From the NCBI GenBank assembly GCA_041299015.1, contig JBFYWB010000001.1:1-21143 (forward strand): a DNA stretch of 21,143 bases. Direction: 5' to 3'. Both the position numbers and the translations under genes were made by a program. The DNA comes from JARFQH01 sp041299015 (GTDB lineage Bacteria; Desulfobacterota; Desulfobacteria; Desulfobacterales; SG8-13). Shown one piece after another: positions 1 through 7,203 of the stretch. How positions within the stretch are numbered: the stretch's first letter is position 1; each line of letters opens with the position of its first letter. The notes under the pieces were generated by a model. That model was not told where the DNA came from and ran no database searches. It was given only the letters and a program-made list of their open reading frames with translations.

Positions 1-3000
1 AGCGTCGCGGCGGCGCGGTCGTCGTCGAACATGATCAGGATATCGTCGACGATCAACGGCAACGGTTCGTTTTTTTCCAGATAGGCTTCCACCCCTGCCA
101 ATCTCAGCGCCAGGTAGAGTTGATCGGCCGTCCCGTCGCTCATTCCTTCCACGGTGACGATATCGCCGCTGCCTGGCCGCACGCCCACGATCACCGGTCG
201 TCCGCCGTCGGCGAACTCCGCTCTGATACCGACGAAGGAACCACCCGTAATCCGGTTGAACAGGACCGACGCGCGTTTCAATATCGGCCCCTGGCTTTTG
301 TCGCGGTAGCGTTCGATGGCCAGGCTCAGCACCCTGGCGGCAATCCTCAGTCGGGCGTAATGACCGACATCGGTATCGAGGCCTCCCAAGATAACCTGAA
401 ACTCCTCGGCCAGCTCGGCCGCCCTGGCGCTGCCGTCCATCTTGCTCAACTCGGTCCGCTCGCTTCCGATGGTCTGATCGAGTTCGGATTTCCTGGTCTC
501 GAGGTCTTTAACCGCGGCCGTCAGTCGCTCGATCTCACCCGCGCTGCCGTCCGGATCGATCGCCAAGGCCTCGTCGATAAAATCCTCCACGGTGGCGCCG
601 GCGGACAGTTTGTGCAGGCGGGCGTCGGTTTTTTTCAGGTCGGATTCGATCTGGCGGCGTCGGCTCGAGCGCCGCTCGGCCTCGGAGAGTTCATCGGCAC
701 TGCCGCAGCCGGCCTGTTCACACATGTTGCTGAGTCGGGTTTCAACCTGCAAGATATCGTTGCGGGACTGATCGAGACGCTCCTGCTCCAATGCCAATTG
801 TTTTTGAAGGGTCTCCTGCTTCGAACGGGCCTCCCGCGACCGGTTGAGACGACTGAGCAATTCAAGCGCCGCTTCATCCGGCAACCGTTCGGCCAGGTCC
901 CGCGCGACCGCCCCCACCAGGCGGTCAACCTTGCGAGCAAACGCATCGGTGTCGCGGTCGATGCCGTCGATGCGTTTTTGCAGAATCCCGGCCTCCTTGA
1001 GCTTGTCGAAGAGGCTTTTGAGGTCATCCATGACGGCATTGGCCTCAGCCGGCAGGGCGTTGGCTTCGAGACCGATCGGCCGCACGGCCTCCTTCCACAG
1101 CTGCCGCCAGCGCAGCAGTTCAATTTCGTTTTGCTCACGGTGCGCGCGGGCCGCTTCCAGCTCTTTTTCCCGCCCCGCTTTGTCCCGTAACAGTTGATCC
1201 CGTCTGCGATAAAGATCGTCCGCGTCTTGGACAATTTTTTGCGCGCGCTTGATCAGACCGGTCAGCGTCTCGTCGTCCGCAGCGGCGTGACCGCAAGACT
1301 CCCACAGGCCCTGAGCCAACTTTGACCGCTGCGCATCGATATCCGCTTTCACCGCATCGGCCTTGGTCTGCCGAATCCTCACCTCGCTGACTTTTTCAGT
1401 CAGCGACCGAAAACGCCGCTCCCACTGCCCCATTTCCTTGGGAAACTGCGGCGCGATGCCCAGGGGCTGCCACGTAGACACCCATGCGGCCGTAAGGTCG
1501 TTCTTTTCTTGCACGACCGAGGCGAGGTCTAGTTCGAGCTGCGCAAGTTGACCGGCGGCAGCGGCCTGATCGGCCAGCAGCCTGGCTTTCGCGGCAACGC
1601 GGTCGGCCTCGCGCCGCAACCGATCGGACACGGCGTCCGCCTGCCGCAGGTCAGCCTCGAAAGCTTGGCCGAGGTTTTTTGCACCACCAGCCGTGGTGAG
1701 ATAGGCCTGCAGCTCGTCCTCGGACACCGGTGACCCGTTCAGCCTTTGCAGGATTATCCGCCAACCGCGATCACGCTTTTCCCGGACCGCGTGAAGGTCC
1801 TCCTCCGTGGGCACTTCCCGTTCCAACCGGTGGGCCTCGATCTGCCAGTTCACATCCTGAAGGCGGTCGCGGGTTTTAGCGATGTCGCCCCTTACCTCAT
1901 CGAAACGACGTTCGATTACCGCGAAACGATCTCCGAACGTGAGAATCGTTTCCGCCGATGGGGCCGCCAGACCCTCCAATTCCGTTATCGTTCGGCATTC
2001 CAATCCCAGCCTGGTCTGCTCGAGCGCTATGGTTTTCCATGCGGCCGATATATCGACCTGCTCGGCCCGGTTGTGGTTTTCGAGCGGACCGAACCCGACG
2101 GCTTCCGCCAGTGCCGCTCGCAGTCCCTCGACATCAACAGAGGCATCGAGGGCTTCGATATCTTTGCCGATGTCGGCGATCTCCCGCGACAGGACCGGCA
2201 GTTTCTCGTGCGCATCTTCGATGCGGGTTATAAACCGTGCGTACTGAGCGCCCAGTTCCTGAATCTTCACCGCTTCGTTTTTTTTGATCCGCAGCCTTTC
2301 GGCTTGTCCCAACGTCAAATCGTCACGCAGGCTGCGCAGGATCTCGCCGGCTTCTTCCCTAAGGGTGTTGCGGCGTGTCTCCAGCGCCAACCGGTCTTTG
2401 GCCGCCTTGCGCTGGCTGCCCAGCTCGCGGTAAATTTCCTCGATCGGCTCGCCATTATCCAGGAGTTCTGTGGCGATCGCCAGGGCCGCAATAGCCTGCT
2501 CGTTCGCCGCAATGTTCTTTACCGCCCGATCCCTAACGGTTTCCGCGATTCTAATTTTCACGAGCAGTTCTTGCCGTTTTTCCGTAAAATCTTCGGGCAA
2601 TAGAACGGCGCTGCCGTAGGTTGCAAGATCGCCGCTCAACTCCCGACGTTCGGCAATGAGGGGCAAGGCTTCCCGAATGCGCTGCAGCCGATTCAGGTCC
2701 CTCTGCAGCGCGGTCAGTTCCTCTTCGGCGACGATCTTTTTATTCACGGCCACCTGCAGGGCCGCGTCGTGCCGAGACCACTCCTGACCCGGCAGTTGGG
2801 TCTCGCGCAATTCCCTGCGGTTGCGGTTCAAGCGGCCCAGCGCTTCGTTGATTTTCGGCTTCTGCCCGGAAGGTCGAAACAGCGCATCGGCTTGGAGCTG
2901 AAGGTCGTTCTGGATCTCCGTCAGGTTGACGATGCCCGATCCGGCGGCAAAAACCATTTGCCCTGAATCACCGCCACCCTGAATGATATCGCGGCCGCCC

Positions 3001-3398
3001 CGCACCAAGTCCTCGTAGCCCACTGCGAACATGGTCGCGAAAAGATCGCCATCGACCCCGTTCAACAGTCTTTGCAGCTCGGCTTCCTCCACGACCGCCG
3101 TATCGTCCGCGGCGCGCAGAGTGTGACTGCGTCCCTTGCGCCGGATGTACTCGAAGGCGTCTCCGTTGCGGTTTCGAATGGCCACGCCGATGCGCATCTT
3201 GGCGAAAGGGTGGATGAAGTTGTCCGTCGAACGCTCGGGAATGCCGTAGAGCATGTGCCGCAAGGCGCGCAGCGCCGAACTTTTACCAGCTTCGTTGAGG
3301 CCGTAGACGAGATGAAAGCCTTCCCGGCCGTCGCTCAGGTCGAGGACGACATCGGTAAACGGCCCGTATGCGATCAACCGCAGCGCATCGATTCTCAT
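1..3398 (-). CDS. SbcC/YhaN-like AAA family ATPase with long coiled coils (3' end outside window)
   Basis: An uninterrupted minus-strand frame of 1132 codons reaches the left edge without a stop, so the C-terminus is missing. The N-terminus starts MRIDALRLIAYGPF and has a Walker A motif, GLNEAGKSS, at about residues 33-41. Near the edge lie an ABC-type signature (MSDGTADQLYLALRLAG, about 1086-1102) and a Walker B motif (LPLIVDDILIMFDD, about 1112-1125). The 1000 residues between are rich in E, R, L, A and Q, as in long coiled coils. This is the SMC/Rad50/SbcC architecture, closest to YhaN. No classical CxxC zinc hook is seen; the nearest candidate is a C-x4-C at about 893-898. The ATG overlaps the stop of the upstream SbcD-like gene (ATGA), so the two are translationally coupled. 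Likely role: ATPase arm of a DNA-end-processing complex, inferred from family and context. Confidence 0.92.
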   Translation of the reverse strand, partial: MRIDALRLIAYGPFTDVVLDLSDGREGFHLVYGLNEAGKSSALRALRHMLYGIPERSTDNFIHPFAKMRIGVAIRNRNGDAFEYIRRKGRSHTLRAADDTAVVEEAELQRLLNGVDGDLFATMFAVGYEDLVRGGRDIIQGGGDSGQMVFAAGSGIVNLTEIQNDLQLQADALFRPSGQKPKINEALGRLNRNRRELRETQLPGQEWSRHDAALQVAVNKKIVAEEELTALQRDLNRLQRIREALPLIAERRELSGDLATYGSAVLLPEDFTEKRQELLVKIRIAETVRDRAVKNIAANEQAIAALAIATELLDNGEPIEEIYRELGSQRKAAKDRLALETRRNTLREEAGEILRSLRDDLTLGQAERLRIKKNEAVKIQELGAQYARFITRIEDAHEKLPVLSREIADIGKDIEALDASVDVEGLRAALAEAVGFGPLENHNRAEQVDISAAWKTIALEQTRLGLECRTITELEGLAAPSAETILTFGDRFAVIERRFDEVRGDIAKTRDRLQDVNWQIEAHRLEREVPTEEDLHAVREKRDRGWRIILQRLNGSPVSEDELQAYLTTAGGAKNLGQAFEADLRQADAVSDRLRREADRVAAKARLLADQAAAAGQLAQLELDLASVVQEKNDLTAAWVSTWQPLGIAPQFPKEMGQWERRFRSLTEKVSEVRIRQTKADAVKADIDAQRSKLAQGLWESCGHAAADDETLTGLIKRAQKIVQDADDLYRRRDQLLRDKAGREKELEAARAHREQNEIELLRWRQLWKEAVRPIGLEANALPAEANAVMDDLKSLFDKLKEAGILQKRIDGIDRDTDAFARKVDRLVGAVARDLAERLPDEAALELLSRLNRSREARSKQETLQKQLALEQERLDQSRNDILQVETRLSNMCEQAGCGSADELSEAERRSSRRRQIESDLKKTDARLHKLSAGATVEDFIDEALAIDPDGSAGEIERLTAAVKDLETRKSELDQTIGSERTELSKMDGSARAAELAEEFQVILGGLDTDVGHYARLRIAARVLSLAIERYRDKSQGPILKRASVLFNRITGGSFVGIRAEFADGGRPVIVGVRPGSGDIVTVEGMSDGTADQLYLALRLAGVEAYLEKNEPLPLIVDDILIMFDDDRAAAT

Positions 3399-4660
3399 TC
3401 GGCATTTCCCTTCCTGAGCATGCGCTGTATGAGCATCGGTCGCACCTGGTCCAGTATCTCCATCAGCCAATCGGGGTTGTCGAACCGAACCCCGTCGGCG
3501 CCTTCTTTGATTTCACGGGGGAGTTTTTTTTCGAGATCGGCCAGCTCTGTTGAGAGGTGAAGACGGAATCGGGGCTCGGCGGCCAACTCGTCGAACAGCG
3601 TCAACAGCTCGTCGATGGCGCCGTTGCTGTGCTTGAGGCGCTTTTCGGAAGGCGCCGCGGTGAGTTTAAACTTGATTTTTTCCACCCAAACCCTGCCGCT
3701 GCCGATTTCCAGCGCCGCTGAGCGGATCTCGTTCGTCCAGCGTTCCAGGTCCGCCAGAATCCTGTCGCAAGCCGGGGTTGCGCCGGTGATATGGACGCGA
3801 ACCGCCAAGGGCAGGCCCTCGTTTTCATCCAACAATTCCACAAGGCGTCGGCCGAAACAATCGACCATATCGTACCCGCTCTCCGAACCCTGCGCGTCCA
3901 CAGCGGCCGTCACCCAGCGAACCACATCGGTCGGTTTGAACTCGAGATCGACCCGACCGATGTCGTCCACGCTCACCAACAGGCATCCCTTGGGACCCGT
4001 CTCGCGAGCGTGGCGGCCCTGCGGATTGCCCGGAAACACGATCGGCGGCTCGGTCATCACCACTTCGCTCTGGTGAACGTGTCCAAGCGCCCAGTAGTCG
4101 TAGCCCTTGTTGCGCAATGCACCGGGCGAACAAGGGGCATACGGCTCATGGCCTTCGCGGCCGGTAAGGCAGGAGTGCAGGAGACCGATGTTGAAAAATC
4201 CACTGTCCGGCTGCGGATAGCCGGCCGACAGGTCCTTTCTGACCGCCGGTGAAGCAAAACTCTGTCCGTGCACCGCCACGTTAATCTCGCCCAAGCGCAG
4301 GGTGGCGGGGTCTTCTGCAGGAAAGGTTTTGACATTGTCGGGCAGTCGAAGCGATTTGGTGATCTTGTTGGCCGCATCGTGATTGCCGGCGACGATGAAA
4401 ACCGGAATACCCGCGTCACGCAATCTGCCCATCTGGGCCACGAAGTAAAGCCCGGTGTTGTAGTCTTTCCAATCACCGTCGAAAAGATCGCCGGCGATGA
4501 GAACAAAGGCAACCTTCTGCGTGACCGCCAATTGAATGAGGTTCTCGAAGGCGCGGCGGGTTGCCTGCCGAAACTCCTCGACCGGAGCGCCCTCGTATCT
4601 GTCGAGCTTGTGCAAGGGGCTGTCCAGATGAATGTCGGCGGCGTGGAGAAATTTAAACAT
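3395..4660 (-). CDS. SbcD/YhaO-like metallophosphoesterase, DNA repair exonuclease
   Basis: This 421-residue protein carries the calcineurin-like phosphoesterase motifs in order: DIH (9-11), GD (57-58), GNHD (92-95), a His in GLLHS (about 162) and GHVH (193-196). These bind two metal ions in Mre11/SbcD nucleases. The N-terminus, MFKFLHAADIHLDSPL, is the standard opening of the YhaO subgroup. The C-terminal half has no recognised motif and is probably the capping/partner-binding region. It lies 21 bp behind the YceH-type gene and overlaps the ATPase gene by 4 bp (ATGA). By family knowledge the nuclease pairs with that ATPase and acts on DNA ends in the cytoplasm. The ribosome binding site before the ATG is weak, so translation may depend on the upstream gene. 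Confidence 0.93.
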   Translation of the reverse strand: MFKFLHAADIHLDSPLHKLDRYEGAPVEEFRQATRRAFENLIQLAVTQKVAFVLIAGDLFDGDWKDYNTGLYFVAQMGRLRDAGIPVFIVAGNHDAANKITKSLRLPDNVKTFPAEDPATLRLGEINVAVHGQSFASPAVRKDLSAGYPQPDSGFFNIGLLHSCLTGREGHEPYAPCSPGALRNKGYDYWALGHVHQSEVVMTEPPIVFPGNPQGRHARETGPKGCLLVSVDDIGRVDLEFKPTDVVRWVTAAVDAQGSESGYDMVDCFGRRLVELLDENEGLPLAVRVHITGATPACDRILADLERWTNEIRSAALEIGSGRVWVEKIKFKLTAAPSEKRLKHSNGAIDELLTLFDELAAEPRFRLHLSTELADLEKKLPREIKEGADGVRFDNPDWLMEILDQVRPMLIQRMLRKGNAE

Positions 4661-4681
4661 CGTCTCTGGTGTTTTCCCTCG

Positions 4682-5323
4682 CTATTCGAATCGTTTTTTG
4701 AACTCCAGGAAGTCTCTTTTCAAATTTTCGAAATCATTTCTGAGCGCTTCGATGTCTCGATCGGTTTTTTTATCGCGCTCGGGTACCGGACCGGCGGCAT
4801 TGCCGTCAGAATAGGTCGGCTCTCTATCCGGCATTTCAGGTTGGGCGGTGAGAAGGTGAACAAAACGGGACTCCTTCTGTCCGGGCCGGCGCGGGATCTG
4901 CCGGACGATATGCCACTCTTCGAGCCGACTGAGGGTTTCATGCACCTCTTCCATATTATCGAAAGAGCAAAGCCGTGCCGCACGCCCCCGTATCTCGCCA
5001 ATTGTTTGGGCCCCCCGCAATAAAAGGATACAAAGGACTGCGGATTCGCGGGTAATGAAATTTCGCTTCCGGGTAAACCGCTCTTCATATTTCGCCACTC
5101 GGCCGACCTCGCTTTTTAAAACCAGTCCTCTCTGAACCAATTTGGCAACGGCACCCTGAACGGTTTGCTCGTCGTAAGCGACCACCGGTTCGCGATTCGA
5201 TTTCTGATTGCAGGCGTTGAGCAGGGCATTCAATGAAAGCGGGTAATATTCCGGGGTCGCCAATTGCTTTTCGATAAGGCTGCCGAGCACTCTGATTTCC
5301 ATCGTATCGAGATTGGTTTCCAT
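4682..5323 (-). CDS. yceH: YceH family (DUF480) winged-helix protein
   Basis: The 213-residue product has the DUF480/YceH pattern: RVLGSLIEKQLATPEYYPLS near residues 11-30, then SLNALLNACNQKSNREPV, a segment about Q53-K69 (TVQGAVAKLVQRGLV), and a second winged-helix part (ESAVLCILLLRGAQTIGEIR). The family fold is a tandem winged helix, which usually implies DNA binding; its biological role is poorly known. The C-terminal 40 residues (KKTDRDIEALRNDFENLK) look like a coiled coil, perhaps for oligomerisation. It is the first gene of the minus-strand run yceH, SbcD-like, SbcC-like, with a 21-bp gap to the next gene. A link to DNA repair is suggested only by this neighbourhood. No strong Shine-Dalgarno is visible before the ATG. 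Confidence 0.9.
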   Translation of the reverse strand: METNLDTMEIRVLGSLIEKQLATPEYYPLSLNALLNACNQKSNREPVVAYDEQTVQGAVAKLVQRGLVLKSEVGRVAKYEERFTRKRNFITRESAVLCILLLRGAQTIGEIRGRAARLCSFDNMEEVHETLSRLEEWHIVRQIPRRPGQKESRFVHLLTAQPEMPDREPTYSDGNAAGPVPERDKKTDRDIEALRNDFENLKRDFLEFKKRFE

Positions 5324-5857
5324 TTTTTGACTCTATCACGAAACCGAATCCGAGGGTAGACCGGCGCGTCATTTTGTTGTTGCGGTAAAGCAGTCTGTTG
5401 CCGTCCGCGGATTCACGAAAAGCATGGATCAGTCTTTGACCCTGAAACGTTCATTACCGATGAAACACATAAAACCCGTCACTTGCACAGAGGCGCACTC
5501 TCGTGCGTCACCCCCGGGCAATCCCGCCGATCCGTCGCAACGGCAGTTACGCCCTCGAGGTGGCTGAGGCCGAATTTCGGACAAGCGCCTCTAGCTATAC
5601 CGGTCGAACCGGTGCCTGACCCGGCAAAAAAACGGTCCTTGAAACCGATTTCACCCTCAGCCGGTGCAAACGATCAAACACTACTAGACCAACCGGCGAA
5701 TTCGCACTTGAACCGGCGTAAGGGCGGCCCGCCGCCACAAATTTTTAACATATTTATATTATTGCATATTTTTAAATAGTGTTCAAGGCGTTGTCCATGT
5801 AAGGATTCGAAATTAGACAGAAAAACAAATAAAAATCGATCCGGGATAAAAAAAAGA
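5324..5857. other. Intergenic region, GC-rich then strongly AT-rich
   Basis: No convincing gene is seen between the divergent YceH-type and histone-like genes. The first 400 bp are GC-rich and contain recurring AACCGG words, including two copies of AACCGGCG about 20 bp apart near 5690-5730. From about 5740 composition switches sharply to AT-rich with A and T tracts, up to the promoter at 5858. A 98-codon TTG-started frame at 5483-5779 has no ribosome binding site and no recognisable family, and is not called. Confidence 0.5.
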
Positions 5858-5887
5858 TTGACTACACTATATGTTGTGTACTATAAA
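5858..5887 (+). promoter_or_regulatory. Sigma70-type promoter of the histone-like gene
   Basis: TTGACT (5858-5863) is followed 18 bp later by TATAAA (5882-5887), inside an AT-rich tract. The spacer holds an imperfect 16-bp palindrome, ACACTATATGTTGTGT (5864-5879; 12 of 16 positions symmetric), that could be an operator. Transcription would start near 5894 and leave a leader of about 90 nt. Confidence 0.5.
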
Positions 5888-5985
5888 ATACAGCATCACA
5901 AAATAGGCAGTCACGTGGAAAGTGTTATTTTCCCCAAAAAGGCGAGGTCATGTTAACAACCAACCACTATTCAAGGGAGGACTCG

Positions 5986-6168
5986 ATGGCAACAGCAAAA
6001 AAGACAACAGCTACCAAAAAAACTGCCTCGACCAAGAAACCGGCGGCAAAAAAGACGACTGCTGCTAAAAAAACCACCGCTAAAAAGCCTGCCGCTACCA
6101 AAAAGACCGTTGCCGCAAAGAAACCTGCCGCGAAGAAAGCGACGGTGAAAAAGACCACCGCCAAATAG
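5986..6168 (+). CDS. Histone H1-like lysine/alanine/threonine-rich repeat protein
   Basis: A 60-residue protein made almost only of K (21), A (17) and T (15), arranged in KKTTA, KKPAAK and AKKTT repeats. It has no acidic or aromatic residues. Such tails occur in bacterial H1-like/AlgP-like nucleoid proteins and bind DNA non-specifically through lysines. I chose the ATG at 5986 because AAGGGAGGA (5973-5981) sits 4 bp upstream; the frame extends back to 5950, but that start lacks a comparable site and adds non-repetitive residues. The promoter at 5858-5887 and hairpin at 6237-6293 make it look monocistronic. The composition is so simple that homology is hard to prove, but the strong Shine-Dalgarno and promoter argue for a real gene. 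DNA binding is inferred from composition. Confidence 0.8.
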   Translation: MATAKKTTATKKTASTKKPAAKKTTAAKKTTAKKPAATKKTVAAKKPAAKKATVKKTTAK

Positions 6169-6236
6169 TCAGCGGCACCCATGAAAGCCGCTGCAAAGTG
6201 AAGCCGGCAGCGATATCATCTCCTCGCCCGATTAAA

Positions 6237-6293
6237 GCGGGGTGGCAAGTATCATTTCTCCGATCATAAAATGGTCATGCTCCCCGTTTTTTT
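6237..6293 (+). terminator. Possible rho-independent terminator of the histone-like gene
   Basis: GGGG (6239-6242) pairs with CCCC (6282-6285); inside are AGTAT/ATGCT and CATTT/AAATG arms with bulges, and seven T follow at 6287-6293. It lies about 70 bp after the stop. The bulges keep confidence low. Confidence 0.35.
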
Positions 6294-6548
6294 CTTGTTC
6301 TTGACGACGTCTGCCGGGAACCTCTGCCGCATGCTCCCAGGCGAAACAATGCGCATCGACAGGCTGCGGTGCCGGATCCTGCAGGCGCTGGGGGCAAGCG
6401 ATTTTTTTGAATGACAAAAATCGCCGATCACTTGACCTCCCCGCGGTATATCCGCACCGCCGATTTCGATTCATTCGACTTGGCGCTAACTCGGAATGAT
6501 GCTATGCATACCCTCTGATCCGATCTCAATTCCTGACCGAAGGGATGC
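6294..6548. other. Intergenic, no gene seen
   Basis: Together with 6169-6293 this is a 380-bp gap after the histone-like gene. A minus-strand frame at 6232-6474 has no ribosome binding site and no recognisable motif. Only the terminator candidate and the ribosome binding site of the next gene (AAGGGA, 6540-6545) are seen. Confidence 0.4.
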
Positions 6549-6821
6549 ATGACCATGGGCCTGCTCGAATTTGCAATGATCCTCTCCGCGACCATCGCGC
6601 TGTATAACCTGCAGCAAATCAAGATGATTTTGAAGGACAAGGGATTTACGGTCGATACGTTCAAGGGCTGGCTCGAGGACTATCGGCGCTTCAAAGTCTT
6701 GATTCGAAACGAACCCGACCGGATGGCGAAGATCAAATATCAGAAAATCCTCAACGGGCTGCATTTCTCCCTGGTGGGCGGGATCGCATTTGCAATGATG
6801 GTCCTGATCGATCGGTTGTAA
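6549..6821 (+). CDS. Small membrane protein, unknown function
   Basis: A 90-residue protein with a hydrophobic segment at each end (about 4-20, LLEFAMILSATIALYNL, and about 70-88, LHFSLVGGIAFAMMVLI) and a charged central part (KDKGFTVDTFKGWLEDYRRF). This predicts two membrane helices joined by a polar loop of about 45 residues. I do not recognise the family. AAGGGA lies at 6540-6545, very close to the ATG at 6549; the in-frame ATG at 6555 has better spacing and could be the true start. It is 62 bp upstream of another two-helix miniature protein on the same strand, so the two probably form one unit. Confidence 0.65.
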   Translation: MTMGLLEFAMILSATIALYNLQQIKMILKDKGFTVDTFKGWLEDYRRFKVLIRNEPDRMAKIKYQKILNGLHFSLVGGIAFAMMVLIDRL

Positions 6822-6883
6822 ATACCCGCCCCCAGCACGACGCCACCCTTACCTTTGAGCAGGCTTTTAAAAGGAGAGGCGCG

Positions 6884-7111
6884 ATGAATGACATAACCGT
6901 CGGTTTCGGCATCGCCACCGTGTTTTTTGGCGTTTATTCTTTTTACCTGCGCGTTACCGGCAATGACAGGTTTTCGAGATTAAAGCGACTGCAAGACCGG
7001 TTCGGCGCGACGAAGGGGAGTGTCATCCACTTCGTCTCCTATTGCGTCTTTCCGATCGCCTTCGGCATCAGTATGATTTTTGCCGGCATGCAAGGCCATT
7101 CCCTCTTTTAG
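6884..7111 (+). CDS. Small membrane protein, unknown function
   Basis: A 75-residue protein with two predicted membrane helices (about 5-24, TVGFGIATVFFGVYSFYL, and about 48-68, VIHFVSYCVFPIAFGISMIF) around a basic loop (RFSRLKRLQDRFGATKG). AAAAGGAGAGG ends a few bases before the ATG, a strong ribosome binding site. No known family is recognised. Topology and size mirror the gene just upstream, suggesting a paired function or a distant duplication. It converges on the PurF-like gene, whose stop is 92 bp away. Confidence 0.7.
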   Translation: MNDITVGFGIATVFFGVYSFYLRVTGNDRFSRLKRLQDRFGATKGSVIHFVSYCVFPIAFGISMIFAGMQGHSLF

Positions 7112-7203
7112 AGGCGGCCGTATCGTCCTGAATGCCGCACGCGCTTTTCCGACCGCGGGACCGAACGCCGGAGATGGAAGATTTGATGTGCGCAGGGGTC
7201 GGC

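Noticed and set aside
120..1190. Long plus-strand open frame (356 codons)
   Set aside because: It lies antisense to the SbcC-like gene, has no recognisable motif, and mirrors the codon pattern of the real minus-strand frame.
5483..5779. 98-codon TTG-started frame before the histone-like gene
   Set aside because: No Shine-Dalgarno, no motif, and it runs across the abrupt GC-to-AT composition change.
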